From: Bacillota bacterium
GTDB lineage: Bacteria > Planctomycetota > UBA8108 > UBA1146
Direction of reading: 5' to 3'
DNA: 64,000 nt
Assembly (NCBI GenBank): GCA_003973385.1
Contig: QNYK01000108.1
Location: 1 to 64,000, forward strand
Under the pieces are notes generated by a model. The model had not been told where the DNA came from. It made no database searches and worked only from the letters and a program-made list of their open reading frames with translations. A program made the position numbers and the translations under genes. Below are positions 54,863 to 62,878 of this stretch, in pieces (positions within the stretch are counted from its first letter, which is position 1; every line of letters begins with the position of its first letter).

Positions 54863-55458
54863 CGAGCATCCCCTTCAGTTCTGGAAGGGCGATGAGTTGT
54901 TGCTCTGGAACCCTCCCAGGGAGTTGGATCAGCAAGCGAAAGCCATTGCCGTCTGATTTCTGACAGCACGATGCCCGCGGATGTCGCAACGTTGTGGGAG
55001 TGTTTCGAGCCGAACATTGGAATCTCGATGGTGCCGTCGCACAGGTGGATCACCTGCTCGTCCACTCCGACCACCTCGTGTCCCACCACGATGGCCAGCG
55101 GATGCGGGAACTCCTTGTCATAGATCGGCAGGGAGTCCTTGGTTTGTTCCAGGGCCAGCACAGTGACGGAGTCATTCTGGAGAATCCTCACAGCCATCGC
55201 AGGATCCTCGAGTTGCTCCCACTCGGTCGTCTCTTCGGCGCCCAGCGAGATCTTTGTGATTTCTGGTCTCGGCGGTGCGGGAGTGATGCCGCAGAGATAG
55301 ATCTTCTTGACGCCGAAACCATCTGCGGCTCGAAAGATGGAGCCGACATTGGTGAGGCTCCGAATGTTGTCCAGTATCAGAAACAGATCGGGCCGCCTTC
55401 GATGCTGGCGACCATCGGCATCCGCTCGGTGTTGATCGATCCGTCTTTTTCGAGGCAT
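54859..55458 (-). CDS. SpoU/TrmH-family RNA 2'-O-methyltransferase
   Basis: 199 residues of the SPOUT knot fold: LILDNIRSLTNVGSIFRAAD (motif 1), IVVGHEVVGV (motif 2) and IPMFGSKHSHNVATSAGIVL (motif 3). Methylates a ribose in tRNA or rRNA; the exact site is not determined. It starts at ATG 55458 after a G-rich stretch; the frame is open further upstream but not conserved. It runs 4 bases into the RNase HII-like gene. Confidence 0.9.
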   Translation of the reverse strand: MPRKRRIDQHRADADGRQHRRRPDLFLILDNIRSLTNVGSIFRAADGFGVKKIYLCGITPAPPRPEITKISLGAEETTEWEQLEDPAMAVRILQNDSVTVLALEQTKDSLPIYDKEFPHPLAIVVGHEVVGVDEQVIHLCDGTIEIPMFGSKHSHNVATSAGIVLSEIRRQWLSLADPTPWEGSRATTHRPSRTEGDAR

Positions 55459-55663
55459 CCGTCCCCCCCCGAGTGACCATGCAGATGAATCTTGAAGTGG
55501 AGAGACTAGCCCGAGCAGCAGTGAGAAGCGATGCAGATCCGATGCTGAGACTGCATCAATACTGTTGAGGCTCTCGCTCACCACGACATTCGGGCGTACC
55601 CTGTAAGGCCAATCCAGAAGGCAACTGGAGTCCATCTGGACCCTGCAGTGAAGGAGAGTAGCG

Positions 55664-56350
55664 GTGTCTGATCCGATCGTCCTCGATGAACGCCAGCAGC
55701 GGGTCATCGGAGTCCTCATCGAAAAATCGCTCGCCACTCCTCAGTACTACCCATTGACGCTCAATCAGGTGGTTACCGGTTGCAACCAGAAGTCAAACCG
55801 GGAACCGATGGTCTCCTGGATGGAAGATGAGGTCGATGATGTGCTCACGAACCTCGCCCGGGCAGGGTTCACCAGCCAGGTGCATGCCGCCGGTTCCCGG
55901 GTCGGTAAGTGGCGCCAGGAGTTGACGGGGCAACTGGGTCTGAGCGGCCAGGCGATGGCCGTGGTTGCCGAACTCTTGCTTCGAGGCCCCCAGACACTTG
56001 GAGAACTGCGAACCAGAGCCTCGAGGATGAAAGACATCCCTGATCTGGCCATCCTCGAGCAGGTCCTGGCCGATCTCGCAGGTCGCCAGCCAGCCCTGGC
56101 TGCCCGGTTCAGTCCCGATGGTGTGCGCAGGGGGATTCGATGGGGGCACCTTCTTCAATCGCAGCAGGCCATCCAGAGTCAGAGGGTCGCCCAGGAGACA
56201 GGCGTCACCTTCACAGATACTCCTGCAAGCCCTGGAACTTCATCCATGCCGAATGAAAGCCTGGAGCGGGTGGATAGACTCGACCAGGTGGAAGAAATGG
56301 TCCGGAAATTGCTTGAGCGGATAGAGGCGCTGGAGCGCAATCAGACCTGA
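55664..56350 (+). CDS. YceH-family protein (DUF480)
   Basis: 228 residues resembling YceH: RQQRVIGVLIEKSLATPQYYPLTLNQVV, GCNQKSNREPMV and LSGQAMAVVAELLLRGPQTLGELRTRASRM. The family has two winged-helix domains and is of unknown function. A C-terminal stretch ends in a helical coil (VEEMVRKLLERIEALE). GTG at 55664 follows AAGGAGA at 6 bases. Confidence 0.85.
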   Translation: MSDPIVLDERQQRVIGVLIEKSLATPQYYPLTLNQVVTGCNQKSNREPMVSWMEDEVDDVLTNLARAGFTSQVHAAGSRVGKWRQELTGQLGLSGQAMAVVAELLLRGPQTLGELRTRASRMKDIPDLAILEQVLADLAGRQPALAARFSPDGVRRGIRWGHLLQSQQAIQSQRVAQETGVTFTDTPASPGTSSMPNESLERVDRLDQVEEMVRKLLERIEALERNQT

Positions 56351-56438
56351 TCATTGCAATGATGAGGTCGGATCATGGACGCTGTCAGGCTCACTTGGTT
56401 GCGTACACCTCGACATATTGCCCCTGTAAGGAGGATCG

Positions 56439-58322
56439 ATGGATATGGGTCTCATGAAACGGTGGTTTCCCATCTGGATGCTGGCATCGGTACTCGGCTG
56501 CCTGGCAGCAGTGCCCGCTGACTTGCTGGCTTCGAATGGAGTATCGCTGGCCCCAGATGGGGTGATCGGTGAGGTGACCTCGGTCACGCTTTACTCGAGG
56601 CACGCCAGAGTCGAGCGAACCCTGGCCGTCGCCGCTGGCGAAGTGGGTCTGCGGTCGATGCAGATCGGGCCGCTTCCCTATTCGATCATCGATAGTTCCA
56701 TCGAGATCGAGGGCACTGCCGGACTCTCTTCAGTATCGGTCCAGGTCAACCGAAGCAGCGGGGAGCCTGTCGAGTCGGAGGCGGTGCAGGCCAACAGGCG
56801 GTTGCTGAAGGAGCGCGAGCAGAAGCTGCTGGCTCTGCAACGGAAAGACCAATCTTTGCAGCAGATGCGCAGCAGATTCGCCAGGATCCTGCCTCAGTTA
56901 GACGACGAGGATGAGACTTCTGACCTGATCAATCTGGTCAAATGGCAAGGGATGCTCGACCTGGTGCAACAGGGGATGCTCGGTGCCGCTCGATCCAGGG
57001 ATGAACTGGCGCCACAACTTCGAGAATCTATGCAGCAGGTCGAGCAAACCCGAAGAGAACTCGATGAACTGATCGATGAAGGACTGCGTTCGAGGGCGGT
57101 CATCAATGCTGGAATCCAGGATCTGACTGGCGAAGGAGGAGTGATCCGGGTTCGATATCTGATTCCAAGGGCGTTCTGGTACCCGCATTACGAGGTCGAT
57201 GTGGATGCAGAAAGCGGAACGATGCAACTGAGAGCGTTCGCCATCGTGAAACAGTCCACGGGCGAAGATTGGCCTGAAGTTCCTGTTCATTTCTCAACTT
57301 CGACACCGGAACAGGGTTCGGATCTTCCTGAACTGGCATCTCTCATCTTGAAACGAGATCGCTACCTGGCTCCCGATGATTCGCGTGTTCTTGATCTTCG
57401 TATTCAAGCCAGGCCAAGGATGGAAGCTCGAAGGGCGCTGAAACCGGCTGCAGGATTTTATACGGTAGAAGATCTCGAACTTTCCTTCGCTGAGGTAGAT
57501 AAGCTGGGGGATATGGATCTCCCGCAACTCAGGGGGGGTAGAGGTCGTTTCGATGGTTTATTGGACGAGCAAATTATGCATGGCTTTGCTTTGCGAGGCA
57601 TCGATGAGAAGCAGGTCATGCAAATTGCGGCGCCCACGCAGCTACTGCTGCCGATGATGTCAAACAGGGGTTTCTTGAGGGTGTTCCAGTCGGTGAAGCC
57701 GGAGGCGATTCCGTCCGATGGGCAATCTCATCGGCTGCTTTATTCGGTCAAGAACCTCAATTTTACCGAAGAACGGCTCTGTATCCCCGAGTTGAGTCTG
57801 GCAGTTTTTCGGAGAATCATCGCCTCCCTGTCTGGCACAGACCCGCTACTGAGGGGCACCGTTTCGGTGTTTCTTGGCGAGGATTACCTGGGGCAGGCAG
57901 TCATCGATACCACTGCTCCTGGAGAGAATCTTGAACTCGACCTGGGAGTGGACGGACAACTGGTCGTCGAGAGGATTCAACGGGAATCAGAAGACGAGAT
58001 CGGGCTATTTTCGAAGGCCGCTCTGTTTGATACAGACCTCGAACTGACGGTCAGCAACTACCACACCGAATCAGTGAAGTTGCTGTTACGCGAGCGGATC
58101 CCGTTCACCGAATCGGATTCACTGAAGATCCGGATTGATCGAACCAAGAGCGTCCCATTGCCAGAAGGATTGGATTCCGATGATGGTCTCCTTTCCTGGG
58201 AAATCGAATTGCAAGCCGGGGAGTCGGAACAAATCCGGTTGAAATGGTCGATAGAGGCTCCCGTCGATGTGGAGTTGCTGAGGCGAGAAGCTCCTGAGCG
58301 CAGCGGTCAGGAGGGAAGATGA
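56439..58322 (+). CDS. MuiA-family protein (DUF4140/DUF4139), copy 1
   Basis: 627 residues: signal peptide, an N-terminal DUF4140-type domain (VTSVTLYSRHARVERTLAVAAGEV), a coiled-coil region at about 107-230, and a C-terminal DUF4139 beta-rich domain (VRYLIPRAFWYPHYEVDV; LELTVSNYHTESVKLLLRERIP). MuiA-type (mucoidy inhibitor) proteins are exported; their role is not settled. A strong AAGGAGG precedes ATG 56439. The stop overlaps the second copy by 4 bases. Confidence 0.82.
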   Translation: MDMGLMKRWFPIWMLASVLGCLAAVPADLLASNGVSLAPDGVIGEVTSVTLYSRHARVERTLAVAAGEVGLRSMQIGPLPYSIIDSSIEIEGTAGLSSVSVQVNRSSGEPVESEAVQANRRLLKEREQKLLALQRKDQSLQQMRSRFARILPQLDDEDETSDLINLVKWQGMLDLVQQGMLGAARSRDELAPQLRESMQQVEQTRRELDELIDEGLRSRAVINAGIQDLTGEGGVIRVRYLIPRAFWYPHYEVDVDAESGTMQLRAFAIVKQSTGEDWPEVPVHFSTSTPEQGSDLPELASLILKRDRYLAPDDSRVLDLRIQARPRMEARRALKPAAGFYTVEDLELSFAEVDKLGDMDLPQLRGGRGRFDGLLDEQIMHGFALRGIDEKQVMQIAAPTQLLLPMMSNRGFLRVFQSVKPEAIPSDGQSHRLLYSVKNLNFTEERLCIPELSLAVFRRIIASLSGTDPLLRGTVSVFLGEDYLGQAVIDTTAPGENLELDLGVDGQLVVERIQRESEDEIGLFSKAALFDTDLELTVSNYHTESVKLLLRERIPFTESDSLKIRIDRTKSVPLPEGLDSDDGLLSWEIELQAGESEQIRLKWSIEAPVDVELLRREAPERSGQEGR

Positions 58323-59989
58323 AGATCTTGATCATCAACTCAGTGCTGATGCTATCGTTATTCATGGTGGTTCCAGAAACTTCCGCAGCCACCAATCAGG
58401 TGAAGGTAGTGGTGGCTCCGGATGCCGTGACCGTGTTCGAGAATCGTGCTCGCGTCCATCGTAGGCTCGAAGTCGAGATGCAGGTTGGTTCGATGGAAGT
58501 GGTTTTTGATGGCTTGCCTTCGAGTCTTGATCCAGCCAGTGTTCGAGCCAAATTGCTGGGAGTTGAAGGACTTGTGCTCGGCGTCCGGATGAAGCAAGAA
58601 GTCCATGAGCAGGAGGTCCAGCAACAAGTTCGACAAATTTCCCGGGCGCTGGAAGAAATCGGTGACCAGCTCAGCGGCATCGATGCTCGACTGGAAGAAC
58701 TGCATCGACTCGAGGTTCTGACCACGAGTCTTTCCGTGATTCTCGAGGAAACCGTCTCGGATGCCGGGCAAGGTGGAATCCTGGGGGCTGCCACAGTCGG
58801 CCAGATCATCGAGGCACAGCAATGGATTGCCGATCGCCAGCTGGAGCAATCGCTGACGAGAGATCGGCTGATATCAGAGAAAAAGACGATCCTGACCCGG
58901 CGCAGTGATTTGCGGGCAGACATGGCGCCGTTGAAACTACGAAGGGACCGTACAACCTGGTCGGCGATCGTCTTGATACAGGCACAGCAGCCGGGAAGTG
59001 CGACGGTTGAACTGGCTCACGATGTCCCGGGAGCACGGTGGGTGCCTGTTCATGAGGCGAGGCTAGACGAATCGAAGGCGACGGTTGCCTGGACTGCGCG
59101 AGCTCAGGTATTGCAGCAGAGCGGTGAGGCGTGGAGTGATGTGAAATTGACACTCTCGACGGCACGCTCTTCACTCGGCCTGACTCCACCTTCACTGGTG
59201 CCCGTCCGGTTGGAGGCGGTGGTTGTTGTGGCCAGAAAGAGCGCCGAGCTCACATCTGATATGAGGGCCCCTGTCGCGTCCGCTGGCATCGATAGGGGCG
59301 TAACCAGTGCCCCCTCTGAAGAGGCTTGGGGGACAAATCTTGAAGGCGCAGAGTTGGTCTCGGGTTCTGGACCGGTCCGGTTTGAAATCCGTGCACCTGC
59401 GACCATCCCCTCCGATGGGAGCGTCCATTCGGTCACCATCTCCCAGAAGTCTTTTGCTGCTGAGCTCGATTTCCAGAGCATTCCTCTGATGAGTCCACAT
59501 GTGTTCCGTCGTGCGAAGTTGAGTAACCCCGCCGGGGCGCCGCTACTGGCTGGTCCTGTGAGTTGTTTTCGTGAGGGTGCCTATGTCGGAGATGGACGGG
59601 TGAATCGTATTGCCGGGGGGCAGTCATTTTCTCAGCACTTTGGTTCAGAGGGGAGAATCAGGGTTCGCAAGGAAGAGATCGATGATCATTCCGGTTCTGC
59701 AGGTAGTTTCAGCAAGAATCTGAAACTGGAGAAAGCATTCCGTATCACCGTGGAATCAGTGCTTCCCGACTCCGTTCCCTTCGAACTGGTGGACCGGATT
59801 CCGGTCAGCGCTGTTCCAGGTATCGAGATCAATATGGGGGATGAGACCACCGCTGATCCAGCGGTGGATGAAGACGGTATAGTGCGGTGGGTCATGACCC
59901 TTGAAGCATCGGGAAAGAGCGAGTTCATCCTGCACTGGGAAGCCACTGCAGACCCGGAGCACGGTGCTCTACTGGAACAACTACGGTGA
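58319..59989 (+). CDS. MuiA-family protein (DUF4140/DUF4139), copy 2
   Basis: 556 residues, a diverged relative of the upstream protein with the same plan: signal peptide, N-terminal domain (PDAVTVFENRARVHRRLEVEMQ), a coiled-coil stretch at about 97-160, and a C-terminal DUF4139 region (ELAHDVPGARWVPVHEARLD; FELVDRIPVSAV). The ATG lies inside the upstream stop. Together with copy 1 it likely forms an operon and perhaps a heteromer. The small gene after it is coupled by GTGA. Confidence 0.82.
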   Translation: MKILIINSVLMLSLFMVVPETSAATNQVKVVVAPDAVTVFENRARVHRRLEVEMQVGSMEVVFDGLPSSLDPASVRAKLLGVEGLVLGVRMKQEVHEQEVQQQVRQISRALEEIGDQLSGIDARLEELHRLEVLTTSLSVILEETVSDAGQGGILGAATVGQIIEAQQWIADRQLEQSLTRDRLISEKKTILTRRSDLRADMAPLKLRRDRTTWSAIVLIQAQQPGSATVELAHDVPGARWVPVHEARLDESKATVAWTARAQVLQQSGEAWSDVKLTLSTARSSLGLTPPSLVPVRLEAVVVVARKSAELTSDMRAPVASAGIDRGVTSAPSEEAWGTNLEGAELVSGSGPVRFEIRAPATIPSDGSVHSVTISQKSFAAELDFQSIPLMSPHVFRRAKLSNPAGAPLLAGPVSCFREGAYVGDGRVNRIAGGQSFSQHFGSEGRIRVRKEEIDDHSGSAGSFSKNLKLEKAFRITVESVLPDSVPFELVDRIPVSAVPGIEINMGDETTADPAVDEDGIVRWVMTLEASGKSEFILHWEATADPEHGALLEQLR

Positions 59990-60279
59990 CTCTGGATGAT
60001 CTGATCGACGGAGTTCTCACTTCCAGGGGTCGGGAGCAGAAGAACCTGCTCAAGCAGGCCATCGCTCTCGATCCCGGCAAGGAAGCCGCGATACGTCTCG
60101 CTCCGGCTCTTCGCGACCCCAGCCCCAGAGTTTCGGCACGGATCACTGCTCTGCTGGCCAGGCATCAACTGCGAGAGTTGTTCGAGAAGCAGTTGGATGG
60201 TCTCAAGCGGGGAAAGATCAGTATTCTGCGGGCACACTTCGACAGGATCAGCGCAAGAGGAGAAGGTCAGAATAGATGA
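59986..60279 (+). CDS. Small helical protein coupled to the MuiA pair
   Basis: 97 residues from GTG 59986, inside the stop of MuiA copy 2. The predicted helices (TLDDLIDGVLTSR, AALDPGKEAAIRLAPALRDP type, FEKQLDGLKRGKISILRAHF) resemble a HEAT-like pair: an aliphatic helix, a Pro-containing turn and RVSARITALLARHQ. No signal peptide, so it is probably cytosolic. Coding is supported by coupling and composition only. No family recognised. Confidence 0.55.
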   Translation: MTLDDLIDGVLTSRGREQKNLLKQAIALDPGKEAAIRLAPALRDPSPRVSARITALLARHQLRELFEKQLDGLKRGKISILRAHFDRISARGEGQNR

Positions 60280-60292
60280 AGCGCTGGGAGCA

Positions 60293-60805
60293 CTATCCCT
60301 GCTCTTCTTGAGGTCCTTCACTCAGTTCTTCGTAATCGTTGCTCGGTACCAGCATCACTGCTTCCACATCTGCGGTACCGATCACCTCGGTCCTGTCGAA
60401 GACAACCTCCCAGGTATAGCGGCCTGGTTCGGAAAATACCATCGGTGGTAACTCGAAGATGCACTCGTGATGCTCTCTGCGATCTCCATGTTCGAGAGGG
60501 AATTCCGGGCTCTCCTCGATGACGGAATCGTCATTGAGTCGCTTGAAGCGGAAGGAAACGGTGTGCTGCCCCGAGAAGTCGCTCAAATTCAGGTATAGCG
60601 ACGCTGGTTGGTATTCGCAGGGGAAATCCACAAGCGGGATCTGATTGAATGTTCCGGCGAGAACACACTTACGAGTCTCGTCATCCTTGTATACGCGGTC
60701 GCATAGGATGATCGCCTGGACGAGAGGAAGCAGGGGACGATTCACGGGAGAGGCCTGCCCTTCATTGAGGTTGTGCAAATCAAACCTTCGGTTGAACCAG
60801 TGCAT
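60293..60805 (-). CDS. DUF6941-like protein
   Basis: 170 residues. After a basic N-terminus, the body shows PLVQAIILCDRVYKDDETRKCVLAGTF and FPLVDFPC, then beta strands (SLYLNLSDFSGQHTVSFRF; PGRYTWEVVFDRTEV) and an acidic end. The pattern 'ILxxDRVxxD..T.K..I.G.F' is seen in small planctomycete proteins grouped as DUF6941, of unknown function. ATG 60805 is used; GTG near 60739 would also fit the family start. Convergent with the small helical gene. Confidence 0.6.
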   Translation of the reverse strand: MHWFNRRFDLHNLNEGQASPVNRPLLPLVQAIILCDRVYKDDETRKCVLAGTFNQIPLVDFPCEYQPASLYLNLSDFSGQHTVSFRFKRLNDDSVIEESPEFPLEHGDRREHHECIFELPPMVFSEPGRYTWEVVFDRTEVIGTADVEAVMLVPSNDYEELSEGPQEEQG

Positions 60806-61018
60806 GAGAGTTTCGACTCAACACGCGAGATGGACCCGCGGGTAATACCGAGCCAACTGGATTGTCGCAGAGAGATTCCTCCATGTCATCCGATCTGAGA
60901 GCGTCAGTCTTGACCGTCCCGGGCGTGAGACACAGAATGCTCGACGCTGGGGTCGGGCCAGGGGATCTCCTGTCAGGAGAGGACTCGCCGATGATTCCGA
61001 AGAAGGGCTCTGGATAGC

Positions 61019-61489
61019 TTGCGAATACTCTCTGCACGGGAAACTGCCTGGTTCAACATCGGCCCCGACACCACCTGGGATTCGATCCAGCGCCTTGAGG
61101 ACTGGCCGAGGTGGTGTGACGGCCTGATCGAAGCGAGCTGGAGACTGGGTGAGCCGTGGACAGTGGGTTCCAGGTTTTCTCTCGACTGGGGCGTAGCAGC
61201 GGATTCTCCTCTGGCAGGGGGAGTGATTCTGGAGGTCGATGCGGCCCCCGAGGAGGAAGAAGGCTCATTGCGAAGCATTTCCTGGGTTGCTGGCATCGGG
61301 CCGGCCCGCAGTGAGGCGCAACTGATGATCTTGCAGGACGGATCAGGCTCGTTGGTCGAGTTCGTGACATCCTGGAAGGGCTGGGCATCGCCACTGTTTC
61401 GAAATCGTGCAACCCGGTGTGCAAATCGACAGAGAGATTGGCTCGCCAGTCTCAGGGAAATTCTTGAACGGGTGGGTAGCAGCGGATGA
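61019..61489 (+). CDS. SRPBCC-superfamily protein
   Basis: 156 residues from TTG 61019 (AGAAGGG about 12 bases upstream). A Bet v1-like ligand-binding fold: WFNIGPDTTWDSIQRLEDWPRWCDGLIEA, GSRFSLDW, GVILEVD and a long C-terminal helix (ANRQRDWLASLREILERV). The family binds hydrophobic ligands or catalyses cyclisations; no ligand is indicated. The stop overlaps the following methylase by 4 bases (ATGA), so it belongs to the same operon. Confidence 0.7.
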   Translation: MRILSARETAWFNIGPDTTWDSIQRLEDWPRWCDGLIEASWRLGEPWTVGSRFSLDWGVAADSPLAGGVILEVDAAPEEEEGSLRSISWVAGIGPARSEAQLMILQDGSGSLVEFVTSWKGWASPLFRNRATRCANRQRDWLASLREILERVGSSG

Positions 61490-62877
61490 CCAGAGAAACA
61501 ACCCGGATGAAAACGCTCTGGTACATGGGTGCCAAGACCAGACTGTGCGAGGAATTTCTCGACGGTGCAGTCAGGGACCTGCTTTCACCAGGGGGCACAC
61601 TTCTTGACGCGTGTTGTGGAACAGCTGCAGTGGCGCGCTGGTTTGCCCCGGGCTACAGGATTCTCGCCAATGATTCGCAGCAGTTCTCCTCTGTCATTGC
61701 CAGAGCTCATCTCGAAGGAGATGGAGAGTGGACTCAAGAACTGGATCGTCTGGAGCCGCAACAGGATCTCGGACTCGCCATCCGCGAGAATCAGCGACTT
61801 CTCGACGGGCTGGTTCCGAAGGCATTGGAACTGGAAGATTCAATTCTCTCCCAGGTAATAGATGCGGTGACCGGGCCTGATGAGTCACCCGAATTGCTGG
61901 ATCGATACAGAGCATTCGTCTCGGAAGCACCCCTCCCTGACGGATCAGCTGCTGATATGCACATCTCATCGCTTCACCAACCGCTCGCGATGCGAATGCC
62001 GGAATTGCTGGAGCAGCGGATGCAGGATCCGAGTAAGGCTCCAGCACTGATGTGTACGGCGTACTGGGCTCATGTTTACTTCGGGATCCGGCAGGCTACC
62101 CGGATCGATTCGATCCGTCATGCGATAGATCAGATTCCCATGGATGACCCGCATCGCTGCCGTAAGCAGACACTCTATCTGGCGGCACTCCTGCATGCAG
62201 TTTCGGTCAGCACATCCGGAACCAGCCACTTCGCTCAACCTCGATCCATCGCAAGGGATTCGGAACTGGTTGCGGTAGCAAGGCGCCGCATGATCGACAT
62301 CGATGTTCAATTTGAACTCGCCCTCGATGCGATCCGGACAGAATGGTTAGAGTCGCCGAGACTCGATGGGAACAAGGTGTACTGTTCTGACATCCACAGG
62401 TTACTAGAGGCTGGTAGTCCACTTGACGAGGAAGATGTGGACCTTGTCTACCTCGATCCTCCTTACACCGCCGATAACTATTCTCGCTTTTATCATGTGC
62501 TGGAAACTCTCGTGGAGTACGACTATCCGCAGTTGCAGACCAGGGGAGGCGAGTTGACGCGCGGGCGGTATCCAGGCCAGGAGAAGAGATTTACTTCCGA
62601 CTTTTGCAGCAGCATCAAGGCAGAGGATGCTTTTCGCAGTGTCGCCAGGTCCTGCAAGGAGCGTGGTGCCAGTCTGCTCATCTCGTACTCGACAGATACA
62701 GGATTGCTGACACGAAAGTGGAGAAACCTGGGCGATGAGAATCCCGCCAGTAGATTTCGAAATATGCTTCTTGAATATTATGGCAGAGTCGAGATCCGAG
62801 AGAAGACCCTGATGCATTCTGGCCAGGGGGATTCGAACCGCTCGGTTCGAGAACTCCTATTGCTCTGCGAGGGTTGA
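61486..62877 (+). CDS. D12-class DNA adenine-N6 methyltransferase 1
   Basis: 463 residues: a Dam-like start LWYMGAKTRLCEEF, SAM-binding motif I TLLDACCGTAAVA, a large middle segment for target recognition, and the catalytic VDLVYLDPPYTADNYSRFYHVL (DPPY, with the Y..H.LE box). This is a D12-class N6-adenine methyltransferase, usually a modification enzyme. ATG at 61486 overlaps the SRPBCC stop. It is followed after one base by a second methylase of the same class. No restriction gene is seen in the window. Confidence 0.88.
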   Translation: MTRETTRMKTLWYMGAKTRLCEEFLDGAVRDLLSPGGTLLDACCGTAAVARWFAPGYRILANDSQQFSSVIARAHLEGDGEWTQELDRLEPQQDLGLAIRENQRLLDGLVPKALELEDSILSQVIDAVTGPDESPELLDRYRAFVSEAPLPDGSAADMHISSLHQPLAMRMPELLEQRMQDPSKAPALMCTAYWAHVYFGIRQATRIDSIRHAIDQIPMDDPHRCRKQTLYLAALLHAVSVSTSGTSHFAQPRSIARDSELVAVARRRMIDIDVQFELALDAIRTEWLESPRLDGNKVYCSDIHRLLEAGSPLDEEDVDLVYLDPPYTADNYSRFYHVLETLVEYDYPQLQTRGGELTRGRYPGQEKRFTSDFCSSIKAEDAFRSVARSCKERGASLLISYSTDTGLLTRKWRNLGDENPASRFRNMLLEYYGRVEIREKTLMHSGQGDSNRSVRELLLLCEG

Positions 62878-62878
62878 A

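Noticed and set aside
62820-62855. GGGGATTCGAACCGC, like a minus-strand tRNA T-loop
   Set aside because: It sits inside the last codons of methylase 1, the stem does not pair, and no rest of a tRNA is found.
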